Positions 40,233 to 52,100 of a stretch of DNA of 64,000 nucleotides are shown piece after piece. How positions within the stretch are numbered: the stretch's first letter is position 1; every line of letters begins with the position of its first letter. This stretch comes from Chaetoceros tenuissimus. Lineage: Eukaryota > Bacillariophyta > Thalassiosirophyceae > Chaetocerotales > Chaetocerotaceae. The translations under genes and the position numbers were made by a program. Location: assembly GCA_021927905.1 (NCBI GenBank), contig BLLK01000022.1:1426001-1490000 (forward strand), in the 5' to 3' direction. The notes beneath the pieces were generated by a model, which worked only from the letters and a program-made list of their open reading frames with translations, was not told where the DNA came from and made no database searches.

Positions 40233-41744
40233 ATGCCGCCACTCATTACCGAAACTAGCAATAACAGCAGAGACTCGAGTCCTTCCTCTTCAAAAGTCAT
40301 TTATAAAATTATATATTCCCCAGAACAAGACGTGACATATGAAGGTGACGTCCTTCTTCAAAAAGATTCCTATGTCAAGCATGGAAGGGGGATACTACAC
40401 AATCACACCAATGGATCCACCATCCAAGGCTATTTTCAAAACGATCGTATAGTAGGCTACGCACTTGAAACTCTCTACGACAACTCCGGCCGTCAAATTC
40501 TATCTCAATACGAAGGAAGTTTTCATTCTTCGGAAACGTATACAAGACATGGGAAAGGTAAATACTCCTGGTCGACCGGTGATGTATACTCGGGTACATT
40601 CCACATGGGGGAAATATCTGGAGAAGGAACATTTACATGGATCAACGGTGATCGATTTGAGGGAAGTTTCAAGAAGGGAAAGATGCACGGTCAGGGTCAG
40701 AAATACTTTTACAATGGTGATTATTTACAAGGTAACTTCAAAAAGAATAAGGCACATGGTTGGGCCAAACGACTTTATAAAGATATGGATTCGTTTGAAG
40801 GAATGTATTATAAAGGTGAACGGGAGGGATATGGTTCATATCATTGGTCTTGTGGGGATGTATATGTGGGTGCGTGGTTACAGGGTGATATTGTAGGGAG
40901 GGGTGTCAAGGCTTTGTTGCCATTGAGTAAATCACGATCTTCTTCTTTCAATTCTCTTTTAGCTATAGAGAATGGAGACGATGAGGAATTGAATCAGGAT
41001 GATACTTCTTTGCCAGATGTATATTATGGAGATTGGGATATGGATCTAGTACAAGATTTTGGCATCAAATATTACGCTTGTGGTGATATTTATGCAGGAG
41101 ACTTTTTGAATAATCTCAAACATGGGTATGGAAAGTATACCTGGAAAAATGGAGATGTCTTTACTGGATCCTTTGTCAATGGAAGTTGTAACGGTGTAGG
41201 TATGAAAATATTCTCCAATGGTGATGTATACGACGGCAACTGGTATGAAGATAAAGCATCAGGGTATGGAATCAAATACTTTCGTAATGGTGATGTCTAC
41301 AGTGGATATTATCTACATGATGAAAAGGATGGATACGGTCTCTACAAATGGGACAATGGAGATCAATATGAAGGGTATTACAAGGATGGAGAACAGTCTG
41401 GCTTTGGTGAACAAAGGTATGTCAAGCATCATGAATATTAATATCGAGTCACTAACTTGCTGTTGCTCATGACTTACATTCTTTATCAACACAGATGGAG
41501 AATCAATGACTGCATCTATCGAGGCAAATGGTCCCATAACAAAAAGAACGGAGTAGGGTTTCTCAAAGTCAATATTAATGATCGAGACCTTGTATTCTTT
41601 GAACTTTGGCTCAATGGCAAACGTTTGCATAGAATACCGACACAACTTCAATGGAATACAAATGTTCCTACGTTTCTTCAAATGAAGAATAAGAGCCAAT
41701 GTCTTGAGGAGTTACTCAAGAATCATTGGATTTCACAGATATAA
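40233..41744 (+). CDS. MORN-repeat protein
   Basis: Exons 40233-41416 and 41495-41744 (78-bp GT-AG intron) encode 477 aa. The join reads FGEQ(R)WRIND and continues CIYRGKWSHNKKNGVGF, so the second exon adds one more repeat and a tail. At least ten MORN repeats are visible, for example YSGTFHMGEISGEGTFTW, FEGSFKKGKMHGQGQKYF, YAGDFLNNLKHGYGKYTW, FTGSFVNGSCNGVGMKIF, YDGNWYEDKASGYGIKYF and YSGYYLHDEKDGYGLYKW. A Ser/Asp-rich loop interrupts them near residue 235. MORN proteins commonly scaffold membranes or cytoskeleton, and some carry a kinase domain; none is seen here. The target is unknown. Confidence 0.9.
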
Positions 41745-42248
41745 AGTGTTTAACATGTAAATATATGTTCTTTTGGATGTACAATGCGTCTCAGCATTAC
41801 TTTGTATTGTTATTTCTTTGCAAAATGCGAATTGAAAATGGAAAAGTGCGTTGAATTGCATTCCATACTGGTCATAGTTCGAGTTGTAATATTTCATCCG
41901 AAGGGAGATGAAATCAAAACTGAAATGATGGGTCATTGTTTTTTCGTCCATCTAATTTAGCTTCCCAGAGGATGCGTTGTGAGATTTTTTCGAGACTTCC
42001 ATCGCAAAAAACCGCTCTTGGCCAAATTTTTCCATTTACTTTGACTTGATACACTTGATATATTTCAACAAAGTAGAAATCATACCTACTGCATAGTGAT
42101 AGCTTTTCTGTTCAGTAGAAAGAAGGAGTCGTATAACTATAAGGGAAATCTCTGTGCTACCTTGTCGAAGAACCAGAGGCAAAGAGATCTCAACAGAATA
42201 AACAAGAAAGACAGAAAAGAATTCATCATCCAAAACAGATCAAACAAG
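41745..42248. other. intergenic / 5' flank of membrane protein gene
   Basis: An open frame enters the next gene from 42096 but has no ATG before 42249, so I treat it as 5' UTR. Nothing else recognised. Confidence 0.45.
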
Positions 42249-43538
42249 ATGCCGTATCATGATGCGATACCAAAACTACTCTACGTCGGCGAGCTCTTGT
42301 ATGCAGTAATGGCAATGTGTGTAGCTACCATCTTTGCTCTCTTTCATGTAAAGATATTAGAACCAAAACTGGGAAAAATATTCGGCAGCTTCTCTTCGTT
42401 CCTATTGATAGTGGGATCCTACATGAGTATACATTTATTAATCCAAGAAATCTTTGGAGGTGTCAAGGAATATGTGACGCAAATAGTCATTGAGAACTTG
42501 TACGGTTGGTCAACTGTTGCAATCACTGGATTGACCATTGCTGCGATATTCAAATGGCTCAAATTATCCTTGGTGGAAATGACAAGTGTTTCAGTTGTAG
42601 TCGCTGCATGTTCTGTATTCATTTCCAATCATATCAAAGTGAATGAATTATCTTCGTTATCGGATAAGATTATGATACAGTGGATTGCTTGGAATATTGG
42701 ATATGGAGCCATGTTTTGTTATCTTATTTTAGTCATTCAGGAATTGCAAGAGCCGGGAGAGAAGGAATGTCGATCCATCAATATATATCAAGATTTGAAA
42801 CAGCCATTTTATAGAGCCATTACTACATTCTTTGCACAAGTCTTTCTCATTAATATCTACAGTGCTGCAATCATTCAAGATATTGAAGCGTTTGAGAATG
42901 AGAATAATCAGACTGGACAAGATGAGAAGCAATATGCAACTATCGACTGGGCTTTCTATGGAATAGCTGTACTCGCTGTTTCAGCATATGTTTTCAAACA
43001 CAATCCTTTCAAATATGTTTTCAAAGGGACTATATTTTGGAGTCAAGTCATGAAACAAGAATTTTCATATAATGTCTCCAGTAGCATATTTAGCAAAATA
43101 AAGATTTGCTTTCGAATATTTGCAGATATTTACGTCAATGTTACAATGCTATCCTATATTCTCGTCGTTCTACCATATACGACATCTCATTCAACCGAAC
43201 CGATGGAATTCGTATTGAATCTTGTAGCAATCTTTTCCATCATTGATATTGATGATTTATCGCCCGAGGTACTGGATAGAAGATCAGCTGATGCGAGATT
43301 CAAACTACTTGAACAGGCAGTATTGGATCTACAGTGTGAGGTTATGGAAAGTAGAGATGTTCGTAGGCGACATGAAGAAAAACAAAGTAAAGTGGAATCA
43401 TTTGATGATGGAATCAGTGCTATTTCATTTGCTACTGAGAATCTGAGTGTAGAAGATGACTATGATGGTCGAAGGGGAAACAACATGAATATAGAGTACA
43501 ATCAAAGTCGACGATCGCGACATTATGAAAATGTTTAA
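42249..43538 (+). CDS. multipass membrane protein, unknown family
   Basis: 429 aa from the first ATG in frame (MPYHDAIPKLLYVGELLYAV). I count about eight hydrophobic segments: LLYAVMAMCVATIFALFHV, FSSFLLIVGSYMSIHLLI, STVAITGLTIAAIFKWL, TSVSVVVAACSVFI, WNIGYGAMFCYLILVI, FFAQVFLINIYSAAII, WAFYGIAVLAVSAYVF and ILVVLPYTTSHSTEPMEF (weak). The C-terminal 90 residues are hydrophilic and begin with a likely coiled coil (ARFKLLEQAVLDLQCEVMES). I do not recognise the family; a transporter or channel-like role cannot be claimed. It is a single exon, downstream of the MORN gene on the same strand. Confidence 0.72.
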   Translation: MPYHDAIPKLLYVGELLYAVMAMCVATIFALFHVKILEPKLGKIFGSFSSFLLIVGSYMSIHLLIQEIFGGVKEYVTQIVIENLYGWSTVAITGLTIAAIFKWLKLSLVEMTSVSVVVAACSVFISNHIKVNELSSLSDKIMIQWIAWNIGYGAMFCYLILVIQELQEPGEKECRSINIYQDLKQPFYRAITTFFAQVFLINIYSAAIIQDIEAFENENNQTGQDEKQYATIDWAFYGIAVLAVSAYVFKHNPFKYVFKGTIFWSQVMKQEFSYNVSSSIFSKIKICFRIFADIYVNVTMLSYILVVLPYTTSHSTEPMEFVLNLVAIFSIIDIDDLSPEVLDRRSADARFKLLEQAVLDLQCEVMESRDVRRRHEEKQSKVESFDDGISAISFATENLSVEDDYDGRRGNNMNIEYNQSRRSRHYENV

Positions 43539-44379
43539 TGCTATGATAACATGCATTTTACTTAGGATTTTGTATATGATTTAATTACAATGAGCTGCTG
43601 CTTAAATCTTAAAGAGACTCCTAAGGAACTCTGGGTGCTGTTTGAGCCAAAGGGTATTTCAAAATTACGTACATGATGAGGTAAATATCGACAAAGCTGT
43701 CAATCCTGTTAGACTGAATAAAAATTACCACATCCATAGCACAACAAACGCGATTTATATGATGTGATTGATCCTAAACATGCCACTATAAGCCATAGAG
43801 CCGGGTAGGCAAGTCCCCAAGCACAATATTCAAAACTGCTCACTAGGCTTGTAAGACCAGAGGATAGCATTCTAAATACAGCCATACCTACTTCAAAGAT
43901 TTCAATAGCTTCTTTAGTCAAAGGAACCATATTCGATTTCGAGGCATGTCCCAAGGAGAGTATAATTAGCGATGTATTCGAAAAACTAGTCACAAAATCA
44001 TCTGGCCAATGAGGGAAAATGGAAAGTCGTACAATCCAAGAACTTTGCTCTTTGTCCACAACGCAAATGGCATAAGATAAGTCGACATCCAAGAACAAGA
44101 CTCAAGTGAACGATCATGTCTTTACATCGAATCACTTGTTACCTCCCGTCGCAAAATACTAGTGAAAAATGTAGTCATTTCAACACCCACAGAAAAGACG
44201 CTCCACATCTTTTTATATCTATCATACGACTCCGAATGTTTCCATTCTATAGTTCACAGCTCGAAAAGGTATAAAATGGAATATTGTGAGAAAGCACAAG
44301 GCAGAGAATTTGAAGTGGAAGTCATGGATAAAATACGAATGAGAATCTATTTTATCAAAGTGTAACATCGCTCAATAAA
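43539..44379. other. intergenic, possible small membrane-protein fragment
   Basis: On the minus strand an open frame of 130 codons (43709-44098) lacks an upstream ATG. From its internal ATG it reads MVPLTKEAIEIFEVGMAVF, with a hydrophobic end (YPALWLIVACLG). It could be a degraded exon, but nothing supports function. No other content seen. Confidence 0.3.
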
Positions 44380-46384
44380 TTAAAATGGATAAGCATCTTG
44401 GTTATAAAAACGATCAACTTCAAAGGCATTCATCACTTGTACACCAAAATCAATCCACTTCGAGAAAGTTGGATTGGATTTGTATCTTTGAAAAGCTGTG
44501 AATGTATCTTCTTCATAAGTAGCACTTCGACTGATTTGATTTGTCGTACTATCAAGAGCATCAAGAGAAACCAAAGCACAAGGAAGTTTATTCCGACTCT
44601 CTTCATTCATTCTAATGAATGATTTTGCTGCTTTACACCACATCAAATCTATCCCTCAAGCCACTTCCTCATCCATGTAGGTCTCAATCTGATCAAAAAA
44701 CCAAGCAAAAAAGTCGGTCTTCATGAGAACAATTTGCATCGCTAAAAGATTTGAGTCAAACATGCTCATATCCAGGTAAGAGGTATGAGTGTAATGATTG
44801 AACAAGGAAGAATCTTGGAAAATCACATATTCGTTTTGTTTGTATGACATTTTCCATTTTCTCCTGAATGCTTTACTAATTTTGTTGATGAACGGCCCAG
44901 CTATGATCGCATCCTTTTTGAGATCCATGAAAGTATTCCATGCAAAACCACTCAAGTGGATATCGTTATCCTTGAACAAAACATATTCATAATCTTCCAG
45001 GTAATATTTGTTTCTCGGTACGAAAAAGAACTTGTCAAAGCGCTTCTCATTCACACTTACAAAAAAATGCAAGTGATGGCTAGGCAATTTCACTGAGTGG
45101 GTTTCAAATATTGGACTCAATTTCTCATCAACCAGTACCACATTCACAAACCAAGATGACTTCGGATTGGATCTTGCTAACATTGCCATGTCAACCTTCA
45201 ATGTCTCCAACCCCTCAATGATATCATCTTCATGCTCACAGCGTAAGCTCATGACAACGGCGATAATCTCATCACGTGGCTTTGCATCTTCCAACATGGG
45301 GCGAGAAGTGGAGCGACCAAATGTCAAAGCTTCATTATTGCCTTTATCAACATCTCTACCTGCAATCAAGGGATATGTCGAAGTGTAAGTTCTTGATACA
45401 AAATGATAAATTAGCTCATCAGCAACCAAGATATGCGGCTCTTTCAGCTCCCAAGCACTCTGATCTCTCATGTATGTTTTGTCAAGTATCTCCTTCATTC
45501 CTTTGCGGTTAATAACATATGCTATCGTACCCCAGTGGAACGTATTCCAATTGATCCAGTAATCGTTGTGATTATGAAGTTCTCGTTTGTTCACTCTATC
45601 ATTATTTGTTGTGAGCTGTAGAATACTCCAATCACTTGGAGCAGTGGCCGCATATTGTCTCCAATGCTGTGCAAACTCATCTGTCAGTAGTGCATCATCT
45701 TCAAGTATTATTGCCATGTCTTGACCGTCGTCATATGCTTGTTTGATCGCTTTCAGTGTGACAAAGTACAGGCTGCCTCTGCAAATTTGTATACGAAAGG
45801 TACTTTTTTATTTTCTGGGGTTGACAATGTGACATTGTCATTCAGAAGGAATTGCTTTTCATCCAACATATGCTTGACATCTTCAACTGTCACAGCAGCA
45901 ACTCTTTGTAGAGAAAGATTTGAAGCGAAGTCTTTTGAAAGTAAAGAAAAATCATTCTCTAACTCTCGGCGACGATCCTTGGGCGAATCCAAGTTCACAA
46001 GTACATGGGAATTACTGCACTTTCATCATCGAAGGGGGAGACAGTTTTATTTGGAATTGTATCAATAGGTAAAGAAGAAGTACTGACAGGCAAGTGACCA
46101 TTGACAGCATCGACCTCATTATCTTTTAGGTGTCTAACTTTCTCTTTGGCATTCACACTGGAATCATCATAGTAGTCGGCTGTTCTCATCATACAAAGGA
46201 GGCAACATATCCCAACTGCTGCACACTGGATAGTAACAATTTTTCTTCGTTGAAAAACTAATTTTCTTGCCTTCTTGGTAATTGGTGAACTATGATAATC
46301 TGAGTCCATGTGTTGACTCAAGACGACAGGACTTGTCGTATTCGCTTTGATGTTTCTGTTTCGAATCATTTTTCTACCAAACAA
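44380..46384 (-). pseudogene. broken GT25-type glycosyltransferase gene (copy A)
   Basis: Matches the intact gene at 57269-59536 in order: MIRNRNIKANTTSP N terminus, membrane segment, GT25 start, ILEDDALLTDEF, and the second transferase-like half. Compared with that copy it has a one-base loss near 45990, another near 45757, and a TGA in place of a Trp codon at about 44657. The C terminus is replaced after SKWIDF by an unrelated short tail that ends at 44380. It is therefore non-functional as a full enzyme. The first 400 bp of its coding region look identical to the intact copy; the rest is a few percent diverged, with a six-codon difference near 45340. Confidence 0.85.
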
Positions 46385-47428
46385 ATACCTGCGTTAGTGT
46401 AGTAGAAAGGTACAGTGAGTTTCAAGAGCAGATGATAGAGAAACTACGGTATCCATTTGTGCTTTTCTGTGTTTTTCGTTTTTCACACAAACGAACGACA
46501 AACGACAATCGTTTCAAAATAATGTGCAGATTTTCATGTAATGTCTTTTCCAGTCTTGTTATCAATTGGAGATATTAGCTATAAATAATGTTCCAATCCC
46601 GTTCATTTTTAACAATGAGATTTGATTCAAAAGGTGATGTAACCACTGGTCAAGATAGCTAAGTAGTAGTGACTATGATTAATTCTAAATCAGTTGAAAC
46701 GATGATAGAGAAGCTATCTAGTGGGTACGTGGGTACGTTTTCTAGTGCAAACGGTTTGAATATGCAGTCATCTATTTTCTTGTAATGTCTTTTCCAGTCT
46801 TGCTCATGTCCCGTTTGTTCAAATTTCAGGTTTTATGGAAGACGGTTTATTATTGATGATTCCTTCGAAAGATGATGTGGTGATGTGGTACGGTACATAG
46901 AGAACCAACTACCTTACAAAAATAGAAGTAGTAGGGTGGTAGCTTGACTTGAATACTTTGAATAATGCGCATGTTTGAGGAGAAAAGAAAGAGAAAGGCT
47001 TCCAGGAAGGTCTTCGTAAATATCTTTCTCCGTGTTTTCTTCATCATTGCAACAACTATTGGATCTAATCTTAGTCTCCATCAGCCATTTCAAGCTCGAT
47101 ACGAAAAAACTGTTTTACTAGAAATTACGGCTGTACCTGGTAGCAGACAAAATGTTCATCATGACTCTAGCCATGTAGGTCCAAGTGAGAAAACCGAATC
47201 AGCAATAAAACAAGATGCAAAAGCCTTTGTTGCGTTCAAAGGAAATGCACTCCTGATTGCTAGGAGTGAAGACAGCCATCATGAATTGAATCATAGCCAC
47301 AAGAAAGACGATAGTTCTTGTGTTAGCACTTCTTTACCTACACAAAATATTTTCTTGCTTAATGTTCCTGTTGGTTCTTTCACTAGAATATGTAATGGAT
47401 GCAGTACAGATGGCAAGAATAAAACTAT
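44453..47428. repeat. segmental duplication, unit A
   Basis: Direct repeat of 57588-60580 at an offset of 13,152 bp on its right side. It contains the broken GT25 gene, the divergent promoter and the first 464 bp of the propeller-domain gene. From about 46000 to 47428 I find no differences; from 44453 to 45990 differences are frequent. Confidence 0.85.
46385..46964. promoter_or_regulatory. divergent promoter region, duplicated
   Basis: 580 bp between the start of the GT25 gene (minus) and the start of the propeller-domain gene (plus). It appears identical to 59537-60116. It must hold both promoters, but I cannot name elements. Confidence 0.5.
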
Positions 47429-48442
47429 AGATAATGGTGATGACGAACAACTCTTAAAACAGTGCTTACTCCCAACTGGAGACCAAGCAAATGTCAAAAC
47501 GCCAATGCCAATTAAAGTCTGGCCATGGCTTAGTAAAGCCTTCCATAAGTTCTCTGTGGTTCTGTATTATTCATCCCACACCAAAAATGAAATGAACGTA
47601 GTTGGTTTTGATTCCTCTTCGGGGATGTGGAAAAGAATGGCAAACAATGTGTCAGTGACTTTTGAGGATAACGGCTCAAGTGGAACCTACAAGTCACTTC
47701 ATTCTCCCTCAATTTATGTGAATGACTCCGAGAAGCGATTGTACATGTATTTGCATGGACATGGGTGTCAACAGAAGCTTAGTACCATTAAGAATTTTCA
47801 GCCGACATTACTGTACACCTCTTTAGATGGGCTGAAATGGCATCGTTTCTCAGGAACAAAGACCTCCAACCAAACGTATATATTTTGGAACAAATTCTAT
47901 GCAGTACACCTGTCTATAACCCACAGGATGGGTTCTATTACACAATGGCCAGGATAGCTGACGAGCATGGTACCATTCTATGTCGATCCCCCTCTCTCGC
48001 TGGTCCATTTGAGGAAGGCCCGTTACTCGGTCTTGGATTACGTCACTTTGATACAATCCTGATTGAAGGCATCATTTATGTGTTCTACTCTATGATGGGG
48101 GATCGTCCTGAGCGGATTCTTCTTGCTAGTATTGACACGACAATGACAACAAATTGGACTAATTGGAAGTTACTTCCAGGCCCAAGAATACTGCAACCTA
48201 AATATTCATATGAACATGGAAATGAAGCAGTCGTCTCAACTAAGGAAGGCCCTGCAAGAAGAAGGCATGAAGTGCGGGACCCTCGCTTTCTTCTACATTC
48301 GAAAGAAACAGCAAATTACCATGATGGTTTTTCTGGAATGCTCTTTTACGTTGTACAAGGCGAGAAAGGTATTGCCATGGCAAACATTACTGTTGATTTG
48401 AAGTCCTATCACAATTCCGTTCGATATCGCAATCAGGCAAAT
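46965..48442 (+). pseudogene. 5' part of glycosidase-propeller/sulfotransferase-like gene, split by a retroelement
   Basis: It begins MRMFEEKRKRKASRKVFVNI with a membrane segment (VNIFLRVFFIIATTIGSNL), then a lumenal stem. From about 47480 it shows features of the five-bladed beta-propeller glycosidase fold (GH43/32/62-like): LHSPSIYVNDSEKRLYMYLH, LLYTSLDGLKWHRFSG, PVYNPQDGFYYTMARIADEH, SLAGPFEEGPLLGLG, IIYVFYSMMGD, HEVRDPRF. The frame changes once between about 47837 and 47957, with no obvious intron. At 48438-48442 the coding sequence meets the target duplication of the Ty1/copia element. The frame at this edge is the same as that entering the sulfotransferase-like part at 54451, so both were once one gene. 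Catalytic residues of the glycosidase cannot be assigned. Confidence 0.7.
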
Positions 48443-48731
48443 CGTTGGAAATAATAAAAGGAAGGCAACCAATGACGGTAGTAGCAATCATGCTAAAATT
48501 GTGGAACGCCAAAAGAAAACGTACGCGGAGGCAGTAAAGGCTCAGAATGAAGAATGTGTGGAGGAGATGAAGCAGCACGTAACGGCAGCATCATCTCATT
48601 AAATAGAAACCATCCGTTTCTGTATCGAGTAAACTAAAACTATAGAAGACCAAGTACTTCATCTAGCTACAGAGTATTATATACTACATAGCTTAAGGGC
48701 AAGTAGCTACCAAAGGAGAGGTATTTCAACG
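48443..48731 (+). repeat. 5' LTR
   Basis: 289 bp, bounded by CGTTG...CAACG, apparently identical to 54162-54450. It contains the same coding end as the 3' LTR, because the pol frame runs into the LTR. Confidence 0.95.
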
Positions 48732-48800
48732 TGGTTTCTATTTAAAAGGATAACCCAAAAATCGCCGAAATTTTGCACAACCTAAGAACTGCAGCGGTTT

Positions 48801-49115
48801 ATGACCATCAGTCAGGTGAGCAACGACGACCTTTTAGAAGAGATTAGACTACTGAAAGCCACCGTGGAATCGCTTTCGAAGCAGTTAAGTGACTTAAAGT
48901 TAGAGAAAGAGAGTGAAAATAAGGAGAAGCTCCCTAGCAACTCGGAGAAGAAACTAGTGGTTGGAGCACGTGTGAGAGTGCAAACCAAAGCCAAGTACGG
49001 GAAGCACGGAGACTTCGCTATAGTGACACATATCGGGAAAGTGTTCGTGTCTATAAAACTGGAGTCAAGTGGAAGGACGACAACCAGGCTACCAGAGAAT
49101 TTAAAGCTAGTGTAA
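48801..49115 (+). CDS. small upstream frame of the retroelement: coiled coil plus SH3/KOW-like region
   Basis: 104 codons between the 5' LTR and gag-pol, ending 8 bp before it. The first half is a predicted coiled coil (DLLEEIRLLKATVESLSKQL). The second half (VGARVRVQTKAKYGKHGDFA then IVTHIGKVFVSIKLESS) resembles a small KOW/SH3-type barrel. It may be a gag-related or accessory protein; the assignment is tentative. Confidence 0.55.
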   Translation: MTISQVSNDDLLEEIRLLKATVESLSKQLSDLKLEKESENKEKLPSNSEKKLVVGARVRVQTKAKYGKHGDFAIVTHIGKVFVSIKLESSGRTTTRLPENLKLV

Positions 49116-49122
49116 AAGCAAG

Positions 49123-52100
49123 ATGAGTGAAAGTGGAAATCAGCAGCAGCAGCAGCAACCGGCTGCAGAGAATCAGCAGCAACAAGACCAGTCTGGGAAC
49201 GTGAATGGCCCAGGTATCGATGGTAGACAGAGAAACAACAACAGATTTGGCGGAGGCAATGCATTCAGGAACTTCAAAGGACAGATCCAAGAGTTACCGG
49301 TCATGGGAACAAAGGCAGAGAGCAGCAACCAAAACACGGCAAACTTCATCAAGAAATTTGCTGCGTATATTCTGGTAAACTTCAAGAGCCCAAGCGTGCT
49401 ATCTAGAGCGGTGTCAGAGCTAGAGGACCCGCTGGTTCTCCTCAGGAATGAGCTGCCAGACATTAGTAAGATTGTAGCTTACTTGCAGATTGTGCAAACT
49501 GAACCAGGAGAGAATGAGACCGAAGCCGAGAGGACCCTTAGAGTACAGCAGAACAGCATGGCAATGGCGCCTGCGAATGCTCTATACGCACAGGAGATGA
49601 ACCAATTTTCTAAGAAGAAGAGCCTGTTGCAAGAGAACATGGCTAAGTTATGGGGCATAATCCTAGGCCAGTGTACCAAAGCCCTCGTCGAGAACTTGAG
49701 AGCAGAGCATGATTTTGAGATACAGCAAAACAACTACAACGCTATTTGGCTATTGAAGAGCATCAAAAGAGTTGTGCATGGCGTGACAACATCCTCGAAC
49801 CCTATTCACACAGCTTTCACAGCAACCAGAGATTTCTATAAGACCAAGCAGATGGGTAAGCCTCTGGAGGATTACCAAGCGGATTTTGAGAATGCACAGG
49901 AATTGGTGGCTCAAGCAGGTGTTGATATTGTCGACCATGAAGACCTATTGAAGAAAGAGAAAGCTAAGGACCCAACCATCACAGATGAAGATGTAAGACA
50001 GAAGTATGCGGCGATGGCATTCCTCATGAATGCAGATGTGAAAAGATTTGGAGGACTTTGGGATCACCTACACAATAGTCTATTGCAAGGACAGGACAAT
50101 TATCCTACGACAATGGCTGCAGCAATCCACATGATGACAAATTGGAAGAGTGGAAACAACAACAATGGCGATAGAAGTAATAATCAGCAGAGGAACAGAG
50201 GAGCAGGACGCAACGGTATGCAATTTGCACAGAGCGGAGGTGCAACGACATGTCAGGCGGTAGCAGGTAGAACAGGACCGCTACGCCCTGACATTACCTG
50301 CTACAGGTGCAACACACCTGGACATTATGCAAATGATTGTCCGAATGAGAATGGCACCACAGGTAATTATATCATTCTCTCACAATTTGGCTACATTTTT
50401 GTCCAGTCGCAACCACGACTCCCTGAGTCGCTTATCATTGTCGATACCGGCTCAACTTTCTCTTCTTTCTTTAACAGGGGGTTGATGGTAGGAGTAGGTG
50501 TGTGTTTGCCAATCCGAGGACATACGAATGGAGGATTCATGGACTATGACAAGAGAGGTCATATTAAGTTGTTACCAGCTTTGACTGCTTACTTCAATAG
50601 CAAGTCTCTGGCTAATATCCTTAGTATGGCTGATCTGGAGCGGTATTACAGAGTTTTCAAAGACTCCCAACATTCCAGCAGCTTCTTTGTTTTTATCTCC
50701 GACGATTACATCTTGGAATTCAAACAATTAAGCAATGGTCTCTACGGTTTCGATGTCAACAGTAGTAGTAACCTAAACAGGATTCACACATCTACTTCCT
50801 TCCATCACCTCTTCTTTTCAACTGTTAAAGCTAACAAGAGATTCTTCTCCAACGCTGAAGTGGAAGGAGCGGAGAAGGCGAGAATACTTCAAGGAAGGAT
50901 GGGTTGGCCTTCTGATGCAGAATTTAAGCGCATTTTAAGTGGACAAGGCAACAGTATTATTAATGCCCCCGTAACAGCAGAGGACGTTACTAGAGCAAGA
51001 GCAATTTATGGGGGATCGGCCGAGCAACTCATCGTAGGCAAAACAGTAAGAAAGCGAGCGAACAAAAAGAACAAGATACTCAGAACTGCTTTACCATCAG
51101 AATTAGTACGCCACCATCCTACAGAGATATTGGACATAGACTTTTTCTATAGTGACTATGCCCCATACCTCATCATAAGGGGCAGAAATATCCTCTTCAT
51201 CATTGGAGTCACATTTAACAAACGAAAAATAAGTGCAACAGGAAGAATAACATACTACAGACCAACAGATGAAATAGTGAAGGCATTAAACGACGCAATA
51301 GCATTACACAACAATAGAGGCTTCACCGTCGAACTAGTGAATGGAGATAATGAGTTTGAGAGAATTAAAGGGAAGGTGAATGCAACAGTTGAAACTTGTG
51401 CTGCAAACGAACATAATCCTTTTGCTGAGAGAGAAATCAGATTTGTAAAAGACAGACAGAGATGTTACTGGGACAAGCTACCATATAAACAAGTTCCAAA
51501 GATCATGGTAGACGAAAATATCATCGATGTATTCTACTGGATCAATCAACATCTAAGAGAAGGAAGCATTGCAAAAGACATAAGCCCTGGAGCTGTAATA
51601 GAAGGTCGAGGCCCACATGATGCTGGTAACCTCGAAGTTACTTTCGGAGCATATTGTTTGGTGTACAGAGAGTCGAAGAATAATAGACAACCAAGATCCA
51701 TACGCGGAATAGCACTACGACCTTCCAATTCCCAAGGAGGGTACTACTTTATGTCTTTGAACACCGGAAAGAGAATACATGGCCATCAATGGGATGAATT
51801 AGCAATCACTGATGAGGTAATTGACAGAGTACACGAGCTAGCTGCGAAAGAGAAAGCGGATTTCTTAGATGAGGATGGAATCCCTAAACTTGGCTTGTCA
51901 CCTGGACACAACATGACTATTGATGATACTGACATAGATGAGGAAGATTCAGATGATGGTAGTGTTTACGTGTATGATGATGTCACAGTATCATCCACTA
52001 GCAGTGAAGAAGAACCAGACGGACCTGATGACAGCTCCTACCATGCTTCGGACGTAGATGATGATGAATCACTATCTGAAGATTCAGAAGTAGATGTTTC

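Noticed and set aside
40375-40896. additional frames on both strands within the MORN gene
   Set aside because: Repeat-driven shadows; the MORN frame explains the sequence.
43709-44098. 130-codon minus-strand frame
   Set aside because: No ATG at its start, no recognisable family; kept only as a note in the intergenic entry.
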